Part shown: in pieces, positions 15,001 through 25,266 of the stretch
Position numbering within the stretch: position 1 is the first letter of the stretch
Layout: each line of letters opens with the position of its first letter
Source of the DNA: Strigamia acuminata
Taxonomy: Eukaryota; Arthropoda; Chilopoda; Geophilomorpha; Linotaeniidae
Assembly: GCA_949358305.1 (NCBI GenBank)
Contig: OX442315.1
Span: 28,794,427-28,858,426, forward strand
Direction: 5' to 3'
DNA length: 64,000 nt
The notes under the pieces: model-generated
What the model was told of the DNA's origin: nothing
What the model saw: only the letters and a program-made list of their open reading frames with translations
Database searches by the model: none
Position numbers and translations under genes: made by a program

Positions 15001-18000
15001 TCGGAGGAATGTAAACACGTTAAAGAAAAGTTAATCAAAATTCAGTTGTCGTTTCGGACTGTCAACACAAACAAAGTGAGCGGGTGAAGTCTGTCCCGTT
15101 GCCTGGGCGACGGAAGATGGGGCCCAGCATCCAGACGCCTCCCATAATGCAATTGAAGGATAAACGCAATGCAGTTGACTCAGAGGAAATTTTGATGGGA
15201 TTTTGCTTAATGTCAATAACTGGAAGGCATGTTGTGCTTGCTCCAGGGTTTCTAATACCATTTATTAATTTTGATTTAGTTACCGTAAACAATTGTGTCG
15301 AAATTGATTACTTGTGTTATTATTAGGTTAGAAAAATTTAATATTCTTATTTTGACTTCTTGTCAATACCAGTCACTGCAGTGCGTGTTGCCATGTACGA
15401 CAAGGAGATTGAATTTATCGAAACAATTTTAGAGAATTTCGAGGAAATTTTATAGTCTACTTTAATACATGAGTGAAAATTAAATCAGATTGAAGCTAGA
15501 TTTTACTTGATATTTACATAAATGTTGTGCCTTAATGCATCGCGTGTTTGCTGGATTAAATTTCTTTCATCAGTTTAAATGTTTTTATTAATTTTTTTTT
15601 TATTTAAAGAAAAAAAAACAATTTGGTGATTGCTCAGATCCGAAGCAATCGTCTAAATGCGAAATTTCTAAATTTAAAATACTGAAATTCTGATACGATT
15701 AGATTCTCTATTGACGGTAGATTTCCGGAAATTTTGTGGCTTGTGAAACGACGTGTGCGAAGAAAGCACTGAAAGGTCAATGCATTCTCGATGAGTCGAA
15801 ACTCGAAACTAGCACATGCAAACTTGCACAGAAGACAAGGCTTTGTTGCTTTATTTCTTTATTGCCGTCGTTTTTGTATTTTCTTGTATGGGCAACTGCA
15901 TGATGTTGGTAGACCCCACAGCGGTATTGTCAGCATTGGCCGTTCGACCTTTACTTGCTGCCTTTATTTGGCGTTCATTCGAGCTTAGGAGTAAAACTCG
16001 AACAATAAACATAACAGTTAAAATTATTACCATATTGTACTACTTTGCCTTATCCACGTTTCAATGGATTTCTAGTTTAATTTTGTTATAAATTCACTTA
16101 GAAATTTGCTTGACGAGAGGATAGGATTACATAGAATGCAGCAATTAGTCTTCCATTCGTCAATGGCAGATTTTGACATGCAGACCTAATTAAAGGCAGA
16201 GCGAAGCCTGTGCGCACTAAGCAATCTACTCGAGGAATAAAAACAAGATGACACTCACTAAGTGGTATGCGCGTGCCTCATTTATCAATTGGCTAAAAAA
16301 CAAAATGGATGTCTCTCAATAAAAATGTCTTCGCAGCAAACACTCGACGATCACCTCTTCCATATTGACTTCCGTTTCTCCTTTGGGAACTTCCACTTTC
16401 ACAGAATACGGGGGAAAAAAATTCATTTATCACGCACGAGAAGAAAAGAAGAGCAAGAAAGGACAAAGATAAGTGCACACACTGGAGACTTGCACACATG
16501 GATGACGAAATTATTCTCCCTCCATGTTGTTTTTTCACATCACTCCGTGCTCGTCACCACACACACACACACCACTCCACTCCACTCCACGTCCACACAC
16601 AATACTAACTTAATTTCTCTCCCCTACCTCCCTCTTGATCAGCTATGTTTATCTCCCCCCGCTAGAAAAAGGGGAGGTAAATTAAGTTGCCGGCCCCCCC
16701 AACCCTTCTGCAACACACTCTACACTTAGAAAGGGGGACGGGACTCAGGAATGGGTTATTATCTAACTAGATTATCGACGGCAACACTCCGGGAAAGTCT
16801 CAAGTTAGCAAAAAGACATAATGGTTGTTGATTCGGTGCCATCTGTGGTGCAAAATGGAAACATTTGTGAGTCATGTTGTGTTTACTTCGTTCTTCCTAT
16901 GATAATGTGTTCGTTTTATGTGCTTTTTCGTTCGTCTGTCCCCACTTTTTCATATTTTGTGCAGCTGGTCATAAGGGGGAGGTCCTTGAGGCCCTTTTCC
17001 GGTCGCCCATTTGAACCAGATGGCCGTTTCTTTCTGGTCGTTTCGTTTATCCAAAAGGAGTTGTTGTTTCAGTCTTGGCTCGATCAGCAAGACGCCATTG
17101 CTGGGGATGGTTTTATCAGTTTCCGGTCGTCTCTTATTAATCTTGGTGCGGTCTTTTCGCTTATAGTAATGAGTTTTGTCCCAGTGGGGCGCGCGCGCGT
17201 CCCATGAATTTTTCATTGAAACTTGAGCTGAAATTGTTTTTGATGCATATTGGAATTTCAAAAATAGGCCTCTAATCCGAACCTTAGGTGTCAAAATATT
17301 TTATAACAATAATAATTATTATAATATTAATAATATAGCATTTTAAAATAAAATTGATTTTATTGTTAGATTGGATGAAATTTATGAAGAAAACTTTTTT
17401 TTTAAACTGGGCTTGTGGTTGTTTTGTTTATGAAAAATTTTGTTTTTGATTCATTCTTTTTTATATCTGCGGACAATCAATCATGTAGGGTGTGTGGATA
17501 TTAGGTTTGGATATTGAACAGCGCAGATTTTGAACCAATAACACAAACACACGCATCAGTCTTCCCAGCATGACACCCAGCAAAGCACCGCCTGTGCGCC
17601 ATGTTTCGCTTCTCTGCGCGCCACTATCTCATATTTCATGATCGTTTAAAATAACAAAACCGCTTCGCATTTTACCTTTTTTAGACTTTTAGTTAAACTC
17701 TCGAATTTCCTTACACTTCAACCCTTCTTTTTATTTGCCTCACTTGATTTGATGCGTCTGGCCGTGCCCCTTTTTTGCATTTTCCCCTACTGGATTCAAT
17801 CCCCGTAATGAGTTGGAAAGCGAAAACATCTCGGAACGGTTTCAATTCCTTCACAGAGCTTACATTAGGCCCAGATTAAAGCCTGCATCTTTTAGTTTTA
17901 CCTTTTCTAACTTTCAAATGATCACTCGGATAATGAGAGACCGTTCTTCATTTTGAAATAAAAAAAAAAAAAAAAATTGGGGATGAATCTTTAATTAAAT

Positions 18001-21000
18001 GTATTCAATGGTTTGGAAATTCAATATGGTGGATTTATAACCAGACAGAAGCAGAGAATGAATTTTGAGAAGCAGTTGGTTGGAGAAAATGCATATTAGA
18101 ATGATTGACGAGCAGTCTGCGTATGAATTGGTCGAGTCAGCACTTGACTAATTAGCTCGTTAATTCCTTCTTCGCTTGAGACAAGACCCAGGGGTCTCAT
18201 TAGCATTATCCCCATTATCATCATCGTGACGTTAGTGATGACGCGTTCCATTTGCAATTCATTCTCAATAAACTGCGCTTCCTTTTCCCTAATTTCTCTA
18301 TTTTTCTTTACAACAAATGCATCCGTTTCAATTCGACACTAAAAACTTTCGGCTTTTGTTGATTAATTTGATCTGTCAACAAATCGAGAACTATTTTTTT
18401 CCCTCTTTCTAAGTGCTAATTAAAGTGAAACACTGCGAATCCCTTCTCGATGACACGCGGATGATTGATGAGTCTAAATACTGACAGATACAATTAATAA
18501 TTCGCCTTTTGGTAAATAAGGGAGCTTAAGGAGTTGTTGCTGGATGACTTACGAGGCAACCATATGGCTTTTTTTTTCCTTTAATAATGATAGCTTTGAT
18601 TTGTCTATAAGATTTTTACACGAAATAATAATATTTATTTTATTTTATTTTATTTTATTTTATTTTCTCGCAGGTTCACTTATACTTCTCGGCATTGCCC
18701 GAAGATAAAGTTCCTTATGTAAACAGCATAGGAGAAAAATACCGCATCAGACAACTACTGCATCAGCTTCCTCCGCACGACAGCGAAGTCCGGTACTGCA
18801 ATGGATTAAGCGACGAAGAACGGAAAGAACTGCGTTTGTTCAGCGCTCAGAGGAAGAGAGACGCCCTTGGGCGGGGCACCGTGAGGCAACTGCCCGTGGG
18901 CGCCAGCACCAATGCCAAGTGCCAAAATGTGAGTTGCGTTGTCTTATCGTCACCGCCATATCAGAAATCCGATCGACTTCTTCCATTTACGAGTGATACG
19001 TGGGCAGCAATTTGGATGGGGGCTCCATGGCTCCACCCAGAAAAGGGAACGCTTGAGATTAGCGTCGCAGCTCGTCTTGACTTGTAATTAGGGATTTGGA
19101 TTTCCCCCTTATTCCCTCCAACCCATACCATCCATTTTTCCTTTTGATCCTTCGTAAATCACCCGATATCCATCTTAATATCTTCATTTTGATATGCGCG
19201 TTTGGCGTTTTGTTTTCGGAGCCGAGCAGCCTCTGCCTGATCCATTGGCATGAAAAATGACACGAACTGAAACCAATTTGGGTTTGGCATTCGGGGTGTC
19301 GATGGATGAGGAGTCGAAATTAAAAGACGTGTCTGGATGGGCGAGGGGGAGTGTTGATTGATCCCCGAGGCCGTTGTCACTAATTGAAGCCGGCGGCGAA
19401 TTTGAGGGGGTGGATGATTCGAAAAAAAGGGCGCATATTTTTTTATGCGGAATATGGGAGTGAATAGCGTTGGTAAATCGATCCTGCTGTGAATTCGACT
19501 TGGCTGCACCCCATTTCCGGTTTGAGCGCCTGTCATTTGGTACCATTTGGCTGTGGGGCCGAAGCGTCGAGCGCTGACTTGACAGATTCTTCTTTTTTGC
19601 GAATGTCGGCGTTCGATAAAGTAGGGCCTGCCGTCTGATACATCTTTTCCGAATGTGTGCCGTGTTTTGTCACCAACTGTCGTTTTAGTGTTTGTTTATT
19701 TTATTTTTTTAATATTTTTTTTTAGTGTTCGGAATCGCCTTCGTCAGGGGACATCTGCGTTTTTGCATCTCGAGCAGGGAGTGTGTGCTGGCATCCGGCG
19801 TGTTTTACTTGCTGCGTTTGCTCGGAGCTGCTCGTCGACCTCATCTACTTCTACAAGGACAACAAACTGTTCTGCGGTCGACATCACGCAGAAGCACTTA
19901 AACCCCGATGCGCGGCGTGTGACGAGGTGACAAGTGACTTTATTTTCTTCCAACCAAACTTGTTTTGTTTTCCCATGTGTGAATCATTTAATTAAAACTC
20001 CTAACTTCATCCAACCTTTTAACGCTGAGGATGATGAATTCATTTCCATCTTTATTTTATCAGTTTAATTTCGCACGTGTTGAAATTCAGTTGTTTATTA
20101 GCACGAAGAAGAACATCCTTTATTAAAGTTGCTCGACTCAGTTTTAATATTAAACTTTGGCTAACACGGCTTTAAAATTTAAAATTTAAATTTATCCGTC
20201 GTCAATTTTAAATTTTAAATATGGAATTTTAAAATGACATAAGAATTATTATTCCGGTTGTCTGAGCAATGCCAATTTGACCAATGATTGTAATTGGGTT
20301 TTTGATTGACGTGAATAATTGAAATGTACAAACATTCATTTAGTTTTAATTTATTGATTATATTTTATTTTTCAGATAATTTTTGCTGACGAGTGTACCG
20401 AAGCCGAGGGTCGTGCCTGGCATATGAGACATTTCGCGTGTTTCGAATGCGACAGGCAGCTCGGCGGCGAAAGATACACAATGAAGGACGGGCGGCCTTT
20501 TTGCCTTCACTGCTACGACGCCATGTTCGCCGAATACTGCGACGGATGCGGGGAGCCAATCGGCGTGGACCAGGGACAAATGACCCATGATGGTCAGCAT
20601 TGGCACGCTGCCCCAACTTGCTTTGCCTGTAATGTATGCAACTTGTCCCTACTCGGACGCCCTTTCCTTCCGCGTCGTGGCCAAATTTATTGCTCCATCG
20701 CGTGCAGCAAGCGAAGCCCTTTGACCCGAGAGGCCCCTCGCTCCGAAGCGGCCACATTCGTTGAGCCCTCCTCCCCCTCCTCTTCGAATCCATCCATTTT
20801 GGTCCGAAATGCGAGTAGAAGTCGAGAACCCGTGGACTTTTCCGATTTGAATTTAGATTCTCTATTAACGGAGCCCCTCGAATGCCGACGCGCGTCGGGC
20901 TCGCAAATAAGCATCCACGAAATGGGCATCGAGACGTTTGTGGACATTGAGACGCCGCCGTCGACCTCGTCAACCTCGTCGCCGCGGAAAAGCAAATTGT

Positions 21001-21476
21001 CGGGATCGATTGTGAGCGAAGTTTGTCATCGTGGGTCCACAAAAAATCTGACAGTTCGGTTCGAGACCACGCCCCAGTCGCGAGACTCGAGTCCACCTCC
21101 TCACGCCAGCTGCAAAGCCGAAGCGAGTTCGGGGAGCAGCAGCAGCTCATCGTCGGGTCGTCAGCATATCAAACGAACTACATTTCACCGTAGTCATAGT
21201 TACAGTGGCCACGAGATTGTGAGTGTGGCGGAAGGAGTGGAAGAAGAGGGTGCAAAATGCATCGAAAAGAGCGAGGATTCGTGTTCCACGTGCTCGTCGT
21301 CCAGCTCGGACGATGAGTACGATTATAATTTGCCACCTAGGCGGTATGCCGGTGGTGTGCGAATATCGTACGTGACGAATGATGGACCTGCGCGGCAAAG
21401 AACTAATACACTGCCAGCTTGTTTGACGCTCGGCGCACACAGGCGGAGACATCCGCAGAATTGTATTGTCTCTTGA
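12033..21476 (+). CDS. pk: Prickle family planar cell polarity protein (PET-LIM1-LIM2-LIM3, prenylated C-terminus)
   Basis: Coding exons: 12033-12241, 12829-13039, 18674-18928, 19726-19926, 20376-21476, giving 658 codons with all phases consistent. Prickle is a cytoplasmic core planar-cell-polarity protein that antagonises Frizzled/Dishevelled at cell junctions. A cysteine-rich CRNCKC segment (about residues 73-78) precedes a PET domain (about 118-225, opening [18 protein letters not shown]). Three LIM domains follow (about 223-285, 288-345 and 348-410), with the family-typical [12 protein letters not shown] and [13 protein letters not shown]. The tail is Ser/Arg-rich and ends near [14 protein letters not shown] and CIVS, a CaaX box as in vertebrate Prickle (CIIS). 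The first exon (70 residues, containing [20 protein letters not shown]) is not recognised. It is placed on its strong donor (GTGAGT) and on split-codon agreement AT|G with exon 2. The start could instead be the Met at 12207. espinas, a close paralog in flies, cannot be excluded. Confidence 0.93.
12630..12637. promoter_or_regulatory. Full CRE palindrome (TGACGTCA) in prickle intron 1
   Basis: An exact 8-base CREB/ATF palindrome lies in the first prickle intron, 200 bases before exon 2. It is a motif match only; occupancy is unknown. Confidence 0.2.
15098..15111. promoter_or_regulatory. X-box (RFX-like) motif in prickle intron 2
   Basis: GTTGCCTGGGCGAC fits RYYNYY-N2-RRNRAC. It sits in a locally GC-richer stretch (about 14.8-15.15 kb), which could be an internal promoter or enhancer for a shorter prickle transcript. 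That is inference. Confidence 0.25.
16555..16592. repeat. CA-rich and CACTC microsatellite
   Basis: A run of CA dinucleotides passes directly into repeated CACTC units inside prickle intron 2. Simple-sequence DNA; no function inferred. Confidence 0.8.
18632..18666 (+). repeat. (TTTTA)n microsatellite forming the polypyrimidine tract before prickle exon 3
   Basis: About six TTTTA pentamers run almost into the acceptor TTCTCGCAG, whose AG is at 18672-18673. The exon downstream encodes the second half of the PET domain. Length changes in this repeat would alter branchpoint-to-acceptor spacing; that effect is inferred. Confidence 0.8.
18929..20375 (+). other. prickle introns 3 and 4
   Basis: Intron 3 (18929-19725, donor GTGAGT, acceptor TTTTAG) and intron 4 (19927-20375, donor GTGACA, acceptor TTTCAG) flank the LIM1 exon. 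Two overlapping antisense open frames at 19159-19546 lie wholly in intron 3, show no domain and were not called. Intron 4 contains an AT-only inverted repeat at about 20175-20222. Confidence 0.85.
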
Positions 21477-22210
21477 GATTTGTGTCGCTTATTTTTAACG
21501 TCTATCAGGGTTTTGTATAAAGTAAACATTTGCATTAACTAACACTTCAGAATTCAGATTCAGTTCGCTCAAAAATATTATGTCTTCGAATCAAAAGCTT
21601 GTTTTTAACAAACTGGCGTTTAATAATTTGTTTTGTAATACTCGGTTTGTTACAAACAAGGTTTCGACAAAGCTACATGCGTTGAGACGTATACGAAAAC
21701 ATTTTTTGACAAATTATAAACGCTGCTTGCGGTCTTTAGTGTAGTTTTTTTACGTCCACGCTGTATGGGCTTTTGCCAGTGTCTGGCGCCGATCCACGTG
21801 AAGATCGTTTTTAACATAAATGTGAGCTGCTGAATGCGAGATGGATTATTTGAACAAATGTGTTGTCATTAATTTGTATGTATTGGATAGTGTTTCACCT
21901 TTGTACCTTACCAGTGCCGTTTTGAATTCATTTACAAATTTTTATGAATTACGGATATATATTTTATTTTATTTTGAAACGGTATATACTTCGTTTTTTC
22001 ATGAAATATTGTTCGATTGAAAAGAAAAAAATCTTGAATTTTTTTGTTACCGTCTGCTGTTTACTTAAAAAATTAATTCATGTTACAGTGCAGCTGGTAA
22101 TTTTTTTTGATTACTAAGTTCAAATGTATAAAATAAAATTTACCTGAAATTTTGTTGTTACATTTCAATACAGTACTACATTCATGTTTGAAAAATAAAA
22201 CTTTTATGCA
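21477..22210 (+). other. prickle 3' UTR and candidate poly(A) site
   Basis: AT-rich sequence without coding capacity follows the TGA. Candidate AATAAA-type signals occur near 22131-22137 and 22194-22199 (AAAATAAAAC), so the transcript probably ends near 22.2 kb. The exact cleavage site is not determinable from sequence. Confidence 0.5.
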
Positions 22211-22750
22211 TTATTTGGTAAGTTAAGACTCGTAATTTTCGTTTTATTTTTATTTTATTTTATTTTTTTTTTACACTGCGGTTTTCGACAGAAATGAGAT
22301 ACCGACTACAACATGAAATTATTTCCACCGTATAATTTTAATTTCAATTTGCTAAACAAACAAACATTAAACTTAAACATTTCTTCACGTTTACATCTAT
22401 TTCTTTGAGCAAGCGTGTGCTTGCTGCGCCATCTATCCTTATTTAAAGTAAACTCAAAACTAGCTAGGTGGCGCATTACAGCACTAATACGTGCTGTCTG
22501 TAATGAAGGCGCCAAAAGCAAGAATAAAAGTCCACAAATTGCAAATTTTTATATTAGTTTTAAGAAATCTTATATGTAAGAAATTTCCAATCAACAGAAA
22601 GTTGAACAACTTCTAGAATATTCAGTGGATGTTTCTGATTGGATATGCAAACTATTCTATGGTACGTTACTCTATTTTTCGCTGGATTTTGCTCAGTTGC
22701 TTCCTCAGCGCGAAGGAGTAATGATGCATTGATTTTAGGTGAATTTAATT

Positions 22751-23786
22751 CACATTCACATTCGCCCAAACTACAGTTAGAACAAATCCCAATTTTTTTA
22801 ACACGGATTTCAATGGTTTTTACACCAAAAGATAGAGGACTTTCTCCAAGGGTCCCTCAAGGAAAATTTCCAAGGGTCCCCCAAGGAAAATCTCCAAGGG
22901 TCCCCCAAGGGAAATCTCCAAGGGTTCCCCAAGGAAAATCTCCAAGGGTCCCCCAAGGGCAATCTCCAAGAGTCCTCCAAGAAAAATCTCAAGGGTCCCC
23001 CAAGGAAAATCTCCAAGGGTCCGCCAAGAAAAATCTCGAAGGGTTCCCCAAGAAAAATCTCCAAGGGTCCCCCAAAGGAAATTCCCAAGGGTCCTCCAAG
23101 GAAAATCTTTAAGGATCCCCCAAGGGAAATCTCCAAGGGTCCTTCAAGAGAAATCTCCAAGGATCCCCCAAGAGAAATCTCCTAGGATCCCCCCAGAGAA
23201 AATCTTCAAGGGTCCCCCAAGGAAAATTCCCAAGGGTCCTCCAAGGAAAATCTTCAAGGGTCCCTGAAGGAAAATTTCCAAGGGTCCCCCAAGAAAAATC
23301 TTTAAGGGTCCTCCAAGACAAATCTCCAAGGGTCTCCCAAGGAAAATCTTCAATGGTCCCCCAAGGGAAATCTCCAAGGATCCCCCAAGAGAAATCTTCA
23401 AGGGTCCCCCAAGGAAAATTCCCAAGTGTTCCCCAAGGAAAATCTTTAAGGGTCCCCCAAGGGAAATCTCCAAGGGTTCCCCAAGGAAAATCTTTTGGAT
23501 CTCCCAAGAGAAATCTCCTAGGGTCCCCCAAGGAAAATCTTCAAGGTTCCCCCAAGGCAAATTTCCAAGGGTCCCCCAAAACACCAGATTCGTAAATTTA
23601 GTACAAGTCTTTTTTGTGCCATATTCAAATGCTTGCTGCTCGAAAACTAAGAGGAGTAGAGATTTGTGCTTTTCACGGTTTGTTAAGCAGAAAGTCCTCT
23701 ATCTTTTGGTGTAAAAACCATTGAAATCCGCGGTAAAAAAAAAATTAGGATTTGTTCCATCTGCAGTTTGGGCGAATGTGAATGTG
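22751..23786. mobile_element. Non-autonomous TIR element with a minisatellite core
   Basis: The left arm 22751-22845 begins CACATTCACATTCGCCCAAA. It matches the reverse complement of 23689-23786 for about 95 bases with few mismatches, both arms passing through a shared segment GTTTTTACACCAAAAGATAG. The left arm abuts a 24-bp tandem array that fills most of the interior; about 100 bases of unique sequence separate the array from the right arm. No transposase frame is present. The family is not recognised. It lies between prickle and bubblegum, whose 3' ends face each other. Confidence 0.85.
22846..23583. repeat. 24-bp minisatellite, about 30 copies
   Basis: The unit is close to CCAAGGGTCCCCCAAGGAAA plus ATCT, with point variants and occasional 23-base units. 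Because 24 is a multiple of three and the unit lacks stops, long repetitive open frames appear on both strands: about SPRVPQGK per unit on + and a DPWRFSLG-like octapeptide on -. I regard these as by-products of the repeat and not as genes. The array is enclosed by the terminal inverted repeats of the element described above. Confidence 0.92.
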
Positions 23787-25266
23787 GTGCCAATTCAGCC
23801 TGGTAAGTTTAATTTGATTTTTGTTTTACTTGAGAATTACGTAACACATCAGTTTTATTTAAAAAATTTCAATGGTCAGTTTAAGTTGTCTCATTAGCTG
23901 TTTTACTCAAGTAATTTTAACTTTAGTTTTCTTTTAGAACTTAATTATTTTAATTGTTTAATTCAATTTGGGTTTACTGTTTTTTACAAGTGCTTAATTT
24001 TGAATGTTGTACTTCTCCCTAGGTTCAATATGTTTGGATTCCAGCAAAAATACTTACTTTTTGCATCCTAAAAACCCGTAAAACTTTCTGAATAAACAGC
24101 TCCTGAATGGTGAAATCAAAAAGGTGAGTCAATCAATATTCAAAAGAAAACATTTCAAGGTTAAAACATTTCAAGGTTGAAACATTTCACAACTTTGGGG
24201 GCGGGGGAAGAGATTTCCTGTTCCTGCTCGTTGCTACCGTCTTTCGTTTCAAGTAGCTCGTTAATAAAAATAAACATTTAGCGATGTGTTTTTGAACAAA
24301 TACATTTGCTTTTCCTGCAATCGAATGAATATGTAAATTGTGATTTAAGGAGATAAATTTCTCATTTAATTCAATTTAGTTCTCATTCAAATTGAATCGT
24401 ATATACAGACATCTATATTCGATAACTACAGCATGAGTGGTTCGCCAAAGCATCCTGGATGTTAAAAGGTTGCTGTTTTTAATGCTGTTTTTAAAGCGGA
24501 AGTATAACTCTAACTAAAGGTATTACTTCTGTACTATAGTTTTACGTCGTTTAGTTCACAGAATACAGACGAATTTCACCCTCAAACAAAGCAGAAATAA
24601 ATAAATAAAATACAAATGGACAAACTAACGACATACAAGTATAGAATGCTTCCCTGCCTCACTTTTCAAATAGTGACCTTGACTGTCGTTGTACTCGTCG
24701 TAGCTCACTCTTTTTACCAAGGTTGAGAAATATACTTGTACATACATCTTCCAAACTTGCTTTTTAGCCACCAGAAGTTTTATGAGGTCTTTTCATTCAC
24801 GAAATAGCAACTTTCTAATTGTATTTTCAGGTTGTATCATTTATTGGTTAGCGAGACACTCAGGCACCTTTAAAGAACCACAATTCAAATATTTTATAAG
24901 AATTTTCTACGCTACACTTCAAAGTTACGTAAACACCTGTTTTCGAACGAATTTCTTTTTACGGAGAATCCTTTGGCAACTTTTTCGTTATTTGCTTCAG
25001 GTAATATCATTCATTAACCTCCAGTAATCTCGGATGAGTTAATAACTTCTGACATGATTAAAACGTTTGTTATTTATAAATAATAGTTTTTTTGCAACTT
25101 AACATTTCACCTAAAACGATTTTATTACTTAACTAAGATTGAGTTTTAAATAATAAATAAATTAAATTACATCTCAAATATGATCAATCTGTAGGAGATT
25201 GTAAACTATTACGTGCTTGATCTACAAGCAATTTGTTCAACAACAAGTTTTGAATGGAATGAATAA
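23787..25266. other. Intergenic between the minisatellite element and the bubblegum 3' end
   Basis: No coding exon or RNA gene was seen. The complement of 25122-25127 gives AATAAA about 140 bases past the bubblegum stop, a plausible poly(A) signal for that minus-strand gene. Confidence 0.6.

Larger units (their letters stand above)
13040..18673 (+). other. prickle intron 2 (5.6 kb) and notes on its open frames
   Basis: The donor is GTCGGC after the Gln codon of GLKSEQ and the acceptor is TTCTCGCAG before [12 protein letters not shown], so the PET domain is split by this intron. Open frames inside, such as 16262-16729 (+) and 16821-17207 (+), are low-complexity (CA-rich or U-rich) and show no domain. 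I consider them non-coding. An X-box match occurs at 15098-15111 and a CA-rich microsatellite near 16555-16592. No RNA gene was recognised. Confidence 0.7.

Noticed and set aside
16262-16729. 155-codon open frame (+) inside prickle intron 2
   Set aside because: Low-complexity (CA and CACTC repeat-derived Thr/His/Ser run), no domain, and no frame-compatible splice to the prickle exons.
16821-17207. 128-codon open frame (+) in the same intron, with an overlapping antisense frame
   Set aside because: Hydrophobic composition typical of T-rich intron translation; no recognised motif.
19159-19546. Two overlapping antisense frames of 120 and 125 codons in prickle intron 3
   Set aside because: Both frames open simultaneously in a locally GC-richer stretch, with no domain and no splice support.
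20365-21150. 261-codon antisense frame over the prickle LIM/tail exon
   Set aside because: Shadow of the highly biased coding sequence on the + strand; no independent protein features.
24782-25027. 81-codon open frame (+) between the minisatellite element and bubblegum
   Set aside because: No domain, no plausible promoter or splice partner.
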